NCBI GenBank assembly: GCA_016744395.1
Contig: JADGEK010000007.1
Coordinates: 1 to 64,000 of the forward strand
Reading direction: 5' to 3'
Length of the DNA: 64,000 bases
Source of the DNA: Gammaproteobacteria bacterium
GTDB lineage: Bacteria; Pseudomonadota; Gammaproteobacteria; GRL18
Position 1 is the stretch's first letter, and each line of letters opens with the position of its first letter. Both the position numbers and the translations under genes were made by a program. Positions 16,065-24,018 of the stretch are shown in pieces. The notes beneath the pieces were generated by a model. It saw nothing but the letters and a program-made list of their open reading frames with translations, was not told the DNA's origin and did not search any database.

Positions 16065-16643
16065 GTGTGGTCGCACCTAAACTTTGACTTTGGTTTCAAC
16101 TCTTCTTGTTTAAGAAAGAGTTTGAAAAAGTTGCCACTTACTATAATGGGATTGGCATTAATTGCTGGTTTCAGTACTGCTAATGCAAATCAGGATGGAC
16201 TTGGTCCTAAGATTACATTACCTGAAAATAGTGAAGGTAAAAGTTGTTTATTCCCTTCTGAGCAAATGCGTCGTGAACATCCTGATATGTTGAAGCATGA
16301 CAGGATTCAAACTCTACGTGAAGGTGTCAGAGCTCAAGCTGATGGTAAAGTGCTTGATGGTAGTTTAAAGCAATGTGTTAACTGTCACGCTATAAAAGAC
16401 GCAAGCAATAAATTTGTTCGTATCGATAATGAACAACACTTTTGTGCTTCTTGTCATAAATACGCTGCAGTATCAATTGATTGCTTCCAGTGTCATAGAG
16501 ACATTCCAGAAGGTAGTGGTGATTTTCACGCACTGACGAACCATAAAGATGTTAACTATAGTAATGTTGCTCCAGGTACTTATAGTCTAACAACTGAAGA
16601 TATGGCAAATATTGCCCCTGAGGTTATTTCAGATGACAATTAA
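16065..16643 (+). CDS. dsrJ: DsrJ, triheme cytochrome c
   Basis: This is a periplasmic or membrane-anchored cytochrome with three heme motifs, CVNCH, CASCH and CFQCH, in its C-terminal half. An N-terminal hydrophobic segment (LPLTIMGLALIAGF then STANA) looks like a signal peptide or anchor. GKSCLFPSEQMR contains the conserved cysteine known to be a distal heme ligand in DsrJ. The start is uncertain. GTG at 16065 follows GGAG and gives 192 residues with a long leader, while an ATG two bases earlier is in another frame and stops after five codons. A TTG at 16122 would give a more usual length. The 3' end overlaps dsrO. Confidence 0.9.
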   Translation: MWSHLNFDFGFNSSCLRKSLKKLPLTIMGLALIAGFSTANANQDGLGPKITLPENSEGKSCLFPSEQMRREHPDMLKHDRIQTLREGVRAQADGKVLDGSLKQCVNCHAIKDASNKFVRIDNEQHFCASCHKYAAVSIDCFQCHRDIPEGSGDFHALTNHKDVNYSNVAPGTYSLTTEDMANIAPEVISDDN

Positions 16644-17430
16644 TAACGAAAATAAAAACAATGGTGAGACTGCATCTTCAGCAGAGTCATCAATAAACTT
16701 AGAGGCATCGCGCCGAAATTTTATTTTCGGTTCTGTGGCAGCTGCAGGTTTAACTGTCGCTCCAGGTATGATGTTGTACCAAACAGCAAATGCTCGTTCA
16801 TTGAGCGATTTTTCTCTTAAAGACGGCGCTTCTTCTAAGGTCCGCTGGGGTATGCTAGTTAATACCACGAAAGAAGTTGATTGGAATAAGTGTGTCGAGG
16901 CCTGTAATAAAGAACATGGTCTTGGTAATGAAAAAGATTCACGTGATGACCAAAAAACTCAGTACATTCGAGTTGTAGATGTTAAAAATAAAGGCACAGG
17001 TTATTCCATGTCTTTACCCGTCATGTGCCAACATTGTGAAAATGCACCTTGTGTTGATGTTTGTCCAACAGGTGCTTCGATGAAACGAGCTGATGGTATT
17101 GTTCTTGTTGATCGACATCGTTGTATTGGCTGTCGTTATTGTATGATGGCTTGCCCATATAAAGCACGTTCTTTTGTACATGAAGTGTTAACGGATCAAA
17201 CTGAAAACACTCCACGTGGTAAAGGTTGTGTAGAGTCTTGCAATATGTGTGTTAGTCGTATTGACAATGGCCAGGAACCTGCCTGTGTTGAAGCAAGTGA
17301 GGGCGCAATTATTTTCGGTGATTTGAATGATCCTGAAACTCCTATTGCTAAGATTCTTGCAAAACATGGTGGTAAACAAATTCGAGCTGATCTTAAATTA
17401 AACCCTGGCGTTCACTATCAGGGCATTTAA
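16633..17430 (+). CDS. dsrO: DsrO, periplasmic ferredoxin-like subunit with Tat signal
   Basis: This is a 265-residue Fe-S protein of the DsrMKJOP complex. The twin-arginine signal ASRRNFIFGSVAAAGL lies near residue 25. Four 4Fe-4S cluster motifs follow, including CQHCENAPCVDVCP, CIGCRYCMMACP and CVESCNMC. The ATG at 16633 overlaps the end of dsrJ by 11 bases, so translation is probably coupled. An in-frame TTG seven codons earlier is less likely. It passes electrons between DsrJ and DsrP. Confidence 0.94.
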   Translation: MTINNENKNNGETASSAESSINLEASRRNFIFGSVAAAGLTVAPGMMLYQTANARSLSDFSLKDGASSKVRWGMLVNTTKEVDWNKCVEACNKEHGLGNEKDSRDDQKTQYIRVVDVKNKGTGYSMSLPVMCQHCENAPCVDVCPTGASMKRADGIVLVDRHRCIGCRYCMMACPYKARSFVHEVLTDQTENTPRGKGCVESCNMCVSRIDNGQEPACVEASEGAIIFGDLNDPETPIAKILAKHGGKQIRADLKLNPGVHYQGI

Positions 17431-17443
17431 TTTTTCTGATACT

Positions 17444-17479
17444 TTTCTAAGCCATACTTAATTCGTTATGACTTAGAAA
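17444..17479 (+). promoter_or_regulatory. Stem-loop in the dsrO-dsrP gap
   Basis: Bases 17444-17456 (TTTCTAAGCCATA) pair with 17467-17479 (TATGACTTAGAAA) in 12 of 13 positions, with a 10-base loop. It lies in the 102-base gap, 53 bases before the dsrP start, and has no terminator-like T run. Confidence 0.7.
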
Positions 17480-17532
17480 CCTTTGTAGAACTAGTATTAA
17501 CCACTTAATACCTGGTGTAACGAGTAAATAAA

Positions 17533-18735
17533 ATGAAAAAATTACACTTTCTTGAAGTAGAAGGGAATACGAAAGGTTTTTATTCCTTTCTTGGTCTGTT
17601 TGGACTGATTTCTCTTATAGGTGTTCTTGCAGCCTATTATATGGAACATAATGGACACTGGGTTACTGGAATGAGTAACCAGGTGATTTGGGGAACACCT
17701 CATGTTTTTGCTATCTTTTTAATTGTAGCTGCATCGGGTGCACTTAATATTGCTTCAATTTCTTCTGTCTTTGCAAAGACTAGCTATAAACCTTTAGCAC
17801 GCTTATCTGGAATATTAGCAATTTCACTCCTTTCTGGTGGTCTAGTTGTTTTACTGTTAGATTTAGGACGCCCTGATAGATTAATTGTGGCAATGACACA
17901 GTTTAATTTTGTTTCTATCTTTACATGGAACATATTATTGTATACAGGTTTTATGGGTATTGTTGGTATTTACCTATGGACCATGATGGATAGACCTTAT
18001 AATAATCTGACTAAGAAAGCAGGCATGGCTGCTTTTATCTGGCGTCTGATACTAACCACTGGTACTGGTTCAATCTTTGGTTTTTTGATTGCTCGTGAAG
18101 CTTATGATTCTGCTCTACTCGCACCCATGTTTATTATTATGTCATTTTCATTTGGTCTTGCCTTCTTCTTATTATTCTTGATGGGTTCATATAAATATAC
18201 ACAGCGTGAACTTGGCGATTACATTGTTAATCGTTTAAAGAATTTATTAGGAGTCTTTGTTGCAGCGGTACTTTATTTTGTCATTATTTATCACGTGACA
18301 AACCTGTATTCAGCTGATCACCGTGGTATTACACAATTTATTCTAACCAGTGGTGGCATTTACACATTCTTATTTTGGGTTGTACAAATTGCTTTAGGTT
18401 CTTTGGTTCCTCTGGCTCTGCTTTACGGACCTACAGGTAATAACAGAACAATGGTTGGTACAGCATCTGTGCTGATTATATTAGGTGGGCTTGCACAGCT
18501 ATATGTAATTATTATTGGTGGACAAGCTTATCCAATGCAGTTATTCCCTGGCATGGAAGTTAGCAGCTCTTTCTATGATGGTGTCGTTGCAGTTTATGCA
18601 CCATCTTTACCTGAATTTTTATTAGGTCTGGGCGGTGTTGGTGTAACATTACTTCTTGCTACAATTGCAATAGCTGCGATGAAGTTTTTACCAGCAAGTC
18701 TGTCAGATGAAGTTGCTGATCCACACGGTAAGTAA
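17533..18735 (+). CDS. dsrP: DsrP, NrfD-like quinone-interacting membrane subunit
   Basis: This is a 400-residue integral membrane protein with about ten hydrophobic helices, of the NrfD/PsrC family. It completes DsrMKJOP and exchanges electrons with the quinone pool. The start ATGAAAAAATTACAC follows a weak AACGAG. It is the last gene of the transcript, with a clear terminator 17 bases after the stop. Here dsrN, dsrR and dsrS do not follow dsrP as they do in Allochromatium. Confidence 0.94.
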   Translation: MKKLHFLEVEGNTKGFYSFLGLFGLISLIGVLAAYYMEHNGHWVTGMSNQVIWGTPHVFAIFLIVAASGALNIASISSVFAKTSYKPLARLSGILAISLLSGGLVVLLLDLGRPDRLIVAMTQFNFVSIFTWNILLYTGFMGIVGIYLWTMMDRPYNNLTKKAGMAAFIWRLILTTGTGSIFGFLIAREAYDSALLAPMFIIMSFSFGLAFFLLFLMGSYKYTQRELGDYIVNRLKNLLGVFVAAVLYFVIIYHVTNLYSADHRGITQFILTSGGIYTFLFWVVQIALGSLVPLALLYGPTGNNRTMVGTASVLIILGGLAQLYVIIIGGQAYPMQLFPGMEVSSSFYDGVVAVYAPSLPEFLLGLGGVGVTLLLATIAIAAMKFLPASLSDEVADPHGK

Positions 18736-18751
18736 TCCAATATTGTAGACA

Positions 18752-18779
18752 AAAAACCAGCTATTTGCTGGTTTTTTTC
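18752..18779. terminator. Terminator ending the dsr operon
   Basis: AAAAAACCAGC / GCTGGTTTTTTT with the loop TATTT. It works in both directions and sits between the convergent dsrP and the PKHX hydroxylase genes. Confidence 0.92.
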
Positions 18780-18798
18780 TGTAATATTTTAACATTAT

Positions 18799-19476
18799 TC
18801 AAGTGTCAGCCCACATTTGTACTAGTTTAATATAAGTCACATCAACTCCCTGTGTTTCTTCTGCTTTAGGATTTTCTTTGAGCATTTTTTCTCTTGCCTG
18901 CCAAAGTTCATAGAGTATTTCTCGTTTATTGGTATCTTGAATCATACTTTGTGCCCAGGTGACACAAACAAGTCGTTCTCCAGCAGTGACTTCATCTACG
19001 TAGTGCCAACTGGTTGATGGGTAAACTATGGCACTGCCTGCTTTTAGTTTGGCCCTATGTTCTCCATATTTTGTGACAATGACTAAATCACCCCCCGCAT
19101 ACTCCTCAGGGTCATTTAAAAAAATTGTAGTGGAGACATCAGTACGATACATATTAGGCATCTGACCCATAATGGGATTGTCTATATGACCTCCATAGCC
19201 CATACCTTTACGATAACGGGCTAAAAAAGGGGCCCCAATTTTTTTCATCATTACGGCCGCTTTATAAGTTTCATTATTAATTAAACTGCCCATGAGAATG
19301 TTATTAATGGATTGCATTTGAGGTGAATTATCCTGGATTAATTCTTCATTGTTCTTAACATTTTGGGCAACGTCACCAGCGGATATTTTTCCATCAACAA
19401 AGTTGGATTGTTTTAAAATAGCTTGTATTGACTTAAGTTGTTCTAGGTTGATGACGTCTGGAATTTGAATTAGCAC
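18799..19476 (-). CDS. Fe(II)/2-oxoglutarate PKHX-type hydroxylase (PiuC/YbiX family)
   Basis: This is a 225-residue dioxygenase. The iron ligands are HxD in YGGHIDNP and the distal histidine in SWHYVDEV. The 2-oxoglutarate arginine is in AGERLVCVTWAQS. The N-terminal half matches the family (VDGKISAGDVAQNVKNN). Its members are linked to iron uptake in other bacteria. It converges with dsrP and shares its terminator, so it is probably an independent transcript. The substrate is unknown. Confidence 0.9.
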   Translation of the reverse strand: MLIQIPDVINLEQLKSIQAILKQSNFVDGKISAGDVAQNVKNNEELIQDNSPQMQSINNILMGSLINNETYKAAVMMKKIGAPFLARYRKGMGYGGHIDNPIMGQMPNMYRTDVSTTIFLNDPEEYAGGDLVIVTKYGEHRAKLKAGSAIVYPSTSWHYVDEVTAGERLVCVTWAQSMIQDTNKREILYELWQAREKMLKENPKAEETQGVDVTYIKLVQMWADT

Positions 19477-19595
19477 AATATAAATACTCCAATAATTACT
19501 CTAAGATAAAAGTTTTTTGTATCGACCAGTTTATCAGGGATATTGAAGTTTTAACAATTACCCCCATATTATTTACTTCAATCAATTATTTAGAG

Positions 19596-19937
19596 ATGAG
19601 CATGATAAGAGTTTTAAATGTAGTCATTGATGGTCAGATGTCTACTGTAAATGTCGACGAGGATATGGTGATTTCCGGTTCACCCTTATTTAATAAAATG
19701 GATGAGGATATGAATAAAGGTTGGACCTTGAGTAAAGAATTTGTTGAAAATCCTGATATTACTCAACGGTGTCAAATTGTGGGTGACAAATTGTTGACTG
19801 CGATGGAAGATGGTAATGAGCAGATGAAGACGATGATGGCGGGTTATATCCTTTCTAGAGTGCCTAATATTATGACAATATATATTGATAATACAGGTGA
19901 AATTTTTGAGACTCAAATAGAATTAGCACCTCAATAG
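19596..19937 (+). CDS. Protein of unknown function, 113 residues
   Basis: This is a soluble mixed alpha/beta protein starting MSMIRVLNVVIDG, with one cysteine (TQRCQIVG) and a final IYIDNTGEIFETQIE strand. It has no signal peptide or membrane segment. A second ATG two codons later is an equally possible start. It is 51 bases upstream of the next unknown gene on the same strand, so the two are likely cotranscribed. No family recognised. Confidence 0.65.
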   Translation: MSMIRVLNVVIDGQMSTVNVDEDMVISGSPLFNKMDEDMNKGWTLSKEFVENPDITQRCQIVGDKLLTAMEDGNEQMKTMMAGYILSRVPNIMTIYIDNTGEIFETQIELAPQ

Positions 19938-19988
19938 TTCATTAATCCATTAAACCCTTTTTTAGTTACAGCTGTTAGGATACAAATT

Positions 19989-20543
19989 ATGAGAATGAAG
20001 TCAAAATGGGGCAAGAACGGTAAAAAACGCTCGGTTGCTGATAATGCCAGTGCAACGGCTTTTATTGCCTGGCGCATCGCCCAGGATGCGTTACTGGATC
20101 TTGAGGAAGAACAGTACCAAACGGACAGCTTAAGCCAGCGTATGGATGTCATTGTTGAATTTGTAATTTTTCTGGCACACTTGGCTGATCGTATAACCTA
20201 TGAACGTATGTCTCCTGAAGAGCGTGAGGAATTTGTTGTCACTATGGTTAAACATCTGGCACGAACTCATCAGGCCAGTATGGAAGAAATAGACGGTGTT
20301 AAAGACTATAAAGAAGGATTTATTAATTTAGTTAATGAACGCATGTCAGATTATGCTGATATGCCTTATGAAGATGGCGAGCCAAGTTTTCTTATGAAGC
20401 GATATCTTGGTTCAAAAGTTCAGGCGGTTATGGGTGAGAATTTTAATAAATGGATTGAAACTCAAGTGCTTGAAATCAATGCGCCTAATGCAATTCAACA
20501 CTTAAATAAAGCCATCAATGATCTTTATAAACCCGCTTTTTAG
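19989..20543 (+). CDS. Helical protein of unknown function, 184 residues
   Basis: This is a soluble, strongly helical protein with a basic start (MRMKSKWGKNGKKRS), an acidic first helix region (LDLEEEQYQ) and no cysteine. It has no membrane segment. It follows the 113-residue unknown protein by 51 bases and precedes a Crp/Fnr regulator on the same strand. Function is not recognisable. Confidence 0.7.
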   Translation: MRMKSKWGKNGKKRSVADNASATAFIAWRIAQDALLDLEEEQYQTDSLSQRMDVIVEFVIFLAHLADRITYERMSPEEREEFVVTMVKHLARTHQASMEEIDGVKDYKEGFINLVNERMSDYADMPYEDGEPSFLMKRYLGSKVQAVMGENFNKWIETQVLEINAPNAIQHLNKAINDLYKPAF

Positions 20544-20682
20544 ATCCTAGATCAAGAGAAATTCATTGAAATAAAACTTTTGTTTAATCGGGTTGATTTT
20601 TCAGTTACTATAGCTTCTGGATTCTCAATCTGCCTCATCGTATATTTATTAATGAGCAGAATAACACGATAAGGTTGTTATT

Positions 20683-21438
20683 TTGGTACTAAATTCTTTG
20701 TTTTATAAGGAAATACGGTCTCACCACTTATTTAATTGTCTATCGGATGAGTGTTTTGAGGTTATTTCACATCATTCAGGCTTACTTTCATTAAAAAAGA
20801 ATGAAATTTTATTTGAATGTGGTTATGAAGCCAGTCATTTTTTTCTCGTTCGAACTGGCCAGATTTCTTTGTTCCAAACTTCCCTTGATGGTAATGAAAA
20901 GATAGTTGATATCTTTGGGCCAGGCCAGACTTTTGCTGAAACCTCCATGTTTATTGATAGTAAGTGCTATCAAGTCAATGCAAGAGCCACCTGTGATACA
21001 GATTTGTTTTATTTTGATTCGGAAAAGTTTAAGTCACAATTATATCTCTCAAGTGAATCATGTTTTTCAATGATGGCTGAGATGAGCAATCGTTTAAAAA
21101 ACCAAACTCAGGAAATTATTGAATTATCGATTCATGATGCACAATATCGTCTGGTTAATTATCTTTTGGAAAATAGTTGTGATCAAACTCAGAATTCCTG
21201 TCTTCCTCTTGTAAAACTATCCACAACAAAATCCATTTTGGCTTCTCGTTTGTCCATTACACCAGAGACTTTTTCACGAATTCTTGCACGTTTAAAAAAG
21301 CAGGAGTTAATCACCATTAAAGAGGATATTATTGTTTTAACTGATTTAGACAAATTGAGACGTTTAGTCGGGTGCTGCATGTCGGGTGATTTGAACAATG
21401 GCTCAAAACTGAGACAAATTTTGCGTTTCACGGCTTAG
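20683..21438 (+). CDS. Crp/Fnr-family transcription regulator (DNR-like)
   Basis: This is a 251-residue regulator. A cyclic-nucleotide-binding-fold sensor domain (ILFECGYEASHFFLVRTGQ and GPGQTFAETSMFI) is followed by a dimerisation helix and a winged helix with TKSILASRLSITPETFSRI. The Fnr N-terminal cysteine cluster is absent. The sensor domain has scattered cysteines (C18, C24 and others), so direct O2 sensing as in Fnr is unlikely, and a Dnr-type heme/NO role is possible but unproven. The start is taken as TTG at 20683 with AAGG 8 bases upstream, because no ATG suits. The C-terminal tail has CC (VGCCMSGD). Adjacent genes point to sulfur or respiratory control. Confidence 0.85.
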   Translation: MVLNSLFYKEIRSHHLFNCLSDECFEVISHHSGLLSLKKNEILFECGYEASHFFLVRTGQISLFQTSLDGNEKIVDIFGPGQTFAETSMFIDSKCYQVNARATCDTDLFYFDSEKFKSQLYLSSESCFSMMAEMSNRLKNQTQEIIELSIHDAQYRLVNYLLENSCDQTQNSCLPLVKLSTTKSILASRLSITPETFSRILARLKKQELITIKEDIIVLTDLDKLRRLVGCCMSGDLNNGSKLRQILRFTA

Positions 21439-21464
21439 TTATAAGTACTAAAAGTATGGGACAT

Positions 21465-21493
21465 AAAAAAACCAGCAGTTGCTGGTTTTTTTA
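21465..21493. terminator. Bidirectional terminator
   Basis: AAAAAAACCAGCA / TGCTGGTTTTTTT hairpin between the convergent regulator gene and the small minus-strand gene. It closely resembles the terminator after dsrP. Confidence 0.9.
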
Positions 21494-21548
21494 TTGAAAA
21501 GCTTTTTGTTGCTCTTTATAAAAAGAGAAGAACTATTTTCAGAAGCTC

Positions 21549-21740
21549 CTATTTCCAATCAGCAAAGCCATCAGTTTTCTTTTCTAAGCCATCTTCGTAA
21601 CCAGCAGTATATGCTTCAGTAACACGCTGTTCTTCACGCTCTGGGTTACAAACGTAACCACCTTGCCAGCCTTGGATATACTCTGGGTTTACGCCTTCAG
21701 CTTCCATTTTTACTGTTAGATCATGATATTCTTGGTTCAT
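21549..21740 (-). CDS. Small acidic protein of unknown function, 63 residues
   Basis: This is a soluble protein rich in E, Y and G (MNQEYHDLTVKMEAEG, GWQGGYVCNPEREE, AYTAGYEDGLEKK), with one cysteine. AAAGGAAAAACCG precedes the ATG on the minus strand, a good ribosome binding site. Downstream is a strong terminator, so it looks like a discrete and possibly well-expressed gene. No family recognised. Confidence 0.75.
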   Translation of the reverse strand: MNQEYHDLTVKMEAEGVNPEYIQGWQGGYVCNPEREEQRVTEAYTAGYEDGLEKKTDGFADWK

Positions 21741-21944
21741 CGGTTTTTCCTTTAAGTTTCCAGTCAGTTAAAATTTTGCTCTATGAATAGAACAAGATTA
21801 TATAGACTTTAAATTAATAGCAGTCAAAATTATAAATATAATGAAAGCAGATTCTGACAAAATAATAATCTGCTTATATTAAACGATTTAAAGCTGAAAT
21901 TCCAGTTTTAAACTGATTTTTTGTGAACTTTTCAGCCTTTGGAA

Positions 21945-23069
21945 CTATGCTTTAAATCGTTTTAATGCTTCCCCTGAGTCAATTGCTTTCCTGGCCATTT
22001 CAGCACCATTTTCAAGTGAATCAGCCTTGTTTGTTTTAAACAGACAAATAGAAGCCGCTAATATCAGTGAGTCTTTACTCGTGCTATTTTTGCCTTCCAG
22101 TGCATCTAAGCCTGCTTTTACTGTTGCTTTGGTTGCGGCATCAAGATCAAATGAAGGCCTGTCTTCTGCTTCAGGCATCTCATAAATTTCAATATCTTTG
22201 GACAATGGCGTTGAACGTGTTTTGTGATCCATACCCAAGTCGTTGGCTGCATTAACAATCATGAGTTGATCGTCACTATCACCTTCATAAAAATGTACTT
22301 TAGCAGGTTGTTGCAGCGAAGGAATTAGACCGCCTTCAACTCCACGAGCGATAATTGCTGCATCAAATCCTACCATTCTTGCCAAATCAGTATAAACGGA
22401 AGGATAAGCTTTATGTACAAAGCCCGTATATAATGTTGTCTTTTTCTGACCTCTTAGAGGACCCACCAGGCATTCTAATGTAGTAATCGCGGTTCGTTTA
22501 ACAATGGCAGTCCGTAGAGGAGTTAGCTCATATAATGATGGGCAGTATGTTTTTTGATCAACATATGCCCAGCCAATTGCAGGATCAGCTACTCGTTTAG
22601 CCGCTTGCTCCATTGTTAAATCAACGCTTAAACCCGCTTCTTTTAAAATCAGGTGAGTTGTAATGCCAAATTTAGGGCTGACACTTACAACACCATGAGA
22701 GGCTGCTGGGGCACCACAGGCAGCTAATACCGCTGGTAAAAAGGGTACGACAGGCAAATCTCTAACATGGCCATTGTAGGCATCTGCGATGTCGATGACT
22801 TCATCAACATCAGCTGTTATTATTTCCGAGCGTTCGACAATGGCTTGTAATAAGCCTCTGTTCTCATCTTGTGTTTCACGTTTCATACGCAAGCCAACAA
22901 GTAATACCGCAATTTGGACAGGATCAGCCTGGCCACTTAAAATAAAATCCATTGCAGATTTCGCATCTTCATAAGGAAGATTTTTACTGTATTCAGGTCC
23001 TGTACAGACACGTTGTATACAAGAGCGTAAATGCATTCTTTCTTGATGAAGCGTCTTTGTTTCACTCAT
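21945..23069 (-). CDS. TrpD-like (anthranilate phosphoribosyltransferase fold) protein
   Basis: This is a 374-residue protein of the TrpD/TrpD2 superfamily: an N-terminal helical domain (YEDAKSAMDFILSGQADPVQIAVLLVGLRMK) and a nucleoside-phosphorylase-like alpha/beta domain (ASHGVVSVSPKFGITTHLIL). The glycine-rich PRPP loop GTGGD of true TrpD is replaced by DAYNGHVRD. There are no other trp genes nearby, so tryptophan synthesis is unlikely. TrpD2 (YbiB) proteins bind nucleic acid, so a regulatory or nucleic-acid role is possible. It stands alone on the minus strand in the sulfur accessory region. The actual function is unknown. Confidence 0.75.
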   Translation of the reverse strand: MSETKTLHQERMHLRSCIQRVCTGPEYSKNLPYEDAKSAMDFILSGQADPVQIAVLLVGLRMKRETQDENRGLLQAIVERSEIITADVDEVIDIADAYNGHVRDLPVVPFLPAVLAACGAPAASHGVVSVSPKFGITTHLILKEAGLSVDLTMEQAAKRVADPAIGWAYVDQKTYCPSLYELTPLRTAIVKRTAITTLECLVGPLRGQKKTTLYTGFVHKAYPSVYTDLARMVGFDAAIIARGVEGGLIPSLQQPAKVHFYEGDSDDQLMIVNAANDLGMDHKTRSTPLSKDIEIYEMPEAEDRPSFDLDAATKATVKAGLDALEGKNSTSKDSLILAASICLFKTNKADSLENGAEMARKAIDSGEALKRFKA

Positions 23070-23425
23070 TGGATGTTTCCTTTAAATCAATCGATAATCA
23101 TTTTCATAATGACTGCAGTTGTTGCCTGTTTCTTAGCTATATCTTAGAAAAGAACAGTGCTAAGCTATTGACTACAAACTTTTATTTTATCTTTATGAAA
23201 GACTATTCCCACTGTAATAAAGGATACTCGACCGAAAATGAGTATACTTTATTGATAGACTTCAACGGTATATCTCTATGGGATAGGATTGAAAAAAATT
23301 TTGTCAACAGCCACAATAAAAGGTATTATATAGTAAATAACCAAGTAAAACACTCAGGAATTGTTGGATTTATGCCTTAGATAATAAATTTAACCAAGTA
23401 ATATGAGTCTATATCAGAGGTCGAT
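23070..23425. other. Divergent intergenic region
   Basis: This stretch separates the TrpD-like gene from the Sel1 gene. An open frame runs through it on the plus strand but lacks a ribosome binding site and begins inside the TrpD-like gene. I see a possible TTGACT -35-like hexamer near 23168 and nothing else supportable. Confidence 0.4.
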
Positions 23426-23857
23426 ATGAATTTAAGTGAAGAAGAAATAATGGATTTAAACAGTGGCTTAAAAGCGTTGGAAGATAAGCACTTTACAAGA
23501 GCCGTACAGTTATTGTCACCCCTTGCAGAAAAAGGTGAACCTGAAGCTCAGCACCGTATGGCTGTTATGTATCAAAATGGTTTGGGAATACATCGTAATG
23601 AAACTGCTGCTGCATTATGGATGAAATTATCCGCTGATCAAGGCTATGAACTGGCCTGGCACGGTATGGGCTTTATGTATATGGAAGGTGAAGGTGTGGA
23701 TAAAAATCCTGATGAAGCCATTCGATGGTTCAATAAAGGAATTGATGCAGGTCTGATTGGTTCTATGACAACTTTAGCGATGATGTATAAAGAAGGCAAT
23801 GGCGTAGAAAAAAATCCTGAAGAAGCTGACCGTTTATTAAAGCTTGCTGGTTTTTAA
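23426..23857 (+). CDS. Sel1-repeat protein, 143 residues
   Basis: Three Sel1-type repeats of about 36 residues are visible (AEKGEPEAQHRMAVMYQNG, SADQGYELAWHGMGFMYMEG, DAGLIGSMTTLAMMYKEG). Such repeats make protein-binding solenoids. There is no signal peptide, so it is cytoplasmic. GAGGTCGAT precedes the start. The partner is unknown. The next genes are the MoxR/VWA pair. Confidence 0.88.
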   Translation: MNLSEEEIMDLNSGLKALEDKHFTRAVQLLSPLAEKGEPEAQHRMAVMYQNGLGIHRNETAAALWMKLSADQGYELAWHGMGFMYMEGEGVDKNPDEAIRWFNKGIDAGLIGSMTTLAMMYKEGNGVEKNPEEADRLLKLAGF

Positions 23858-24018
23858 ATACCTGCAAAAAAACTCTTAATTCAGCTTACTTGGATGAGAG
23901 TATTATTCAAATCTCAATATTAGAGATTGTTGACCTATATTAAATCTATTATTTAGCTAGGTTGGTATTATTAACCTGTTGTGGCGAATTAAATCGCCTG
24001 CTTTGCTGTGAGAATTAA

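Noticed and set aside
22952..23380. 142-codon plus-strand frame overlapping the TrpD-like gene
   Set aside because: Starts inside a clear gene on the other strand, no ribosome binding site, and low-complexity residues at the start.
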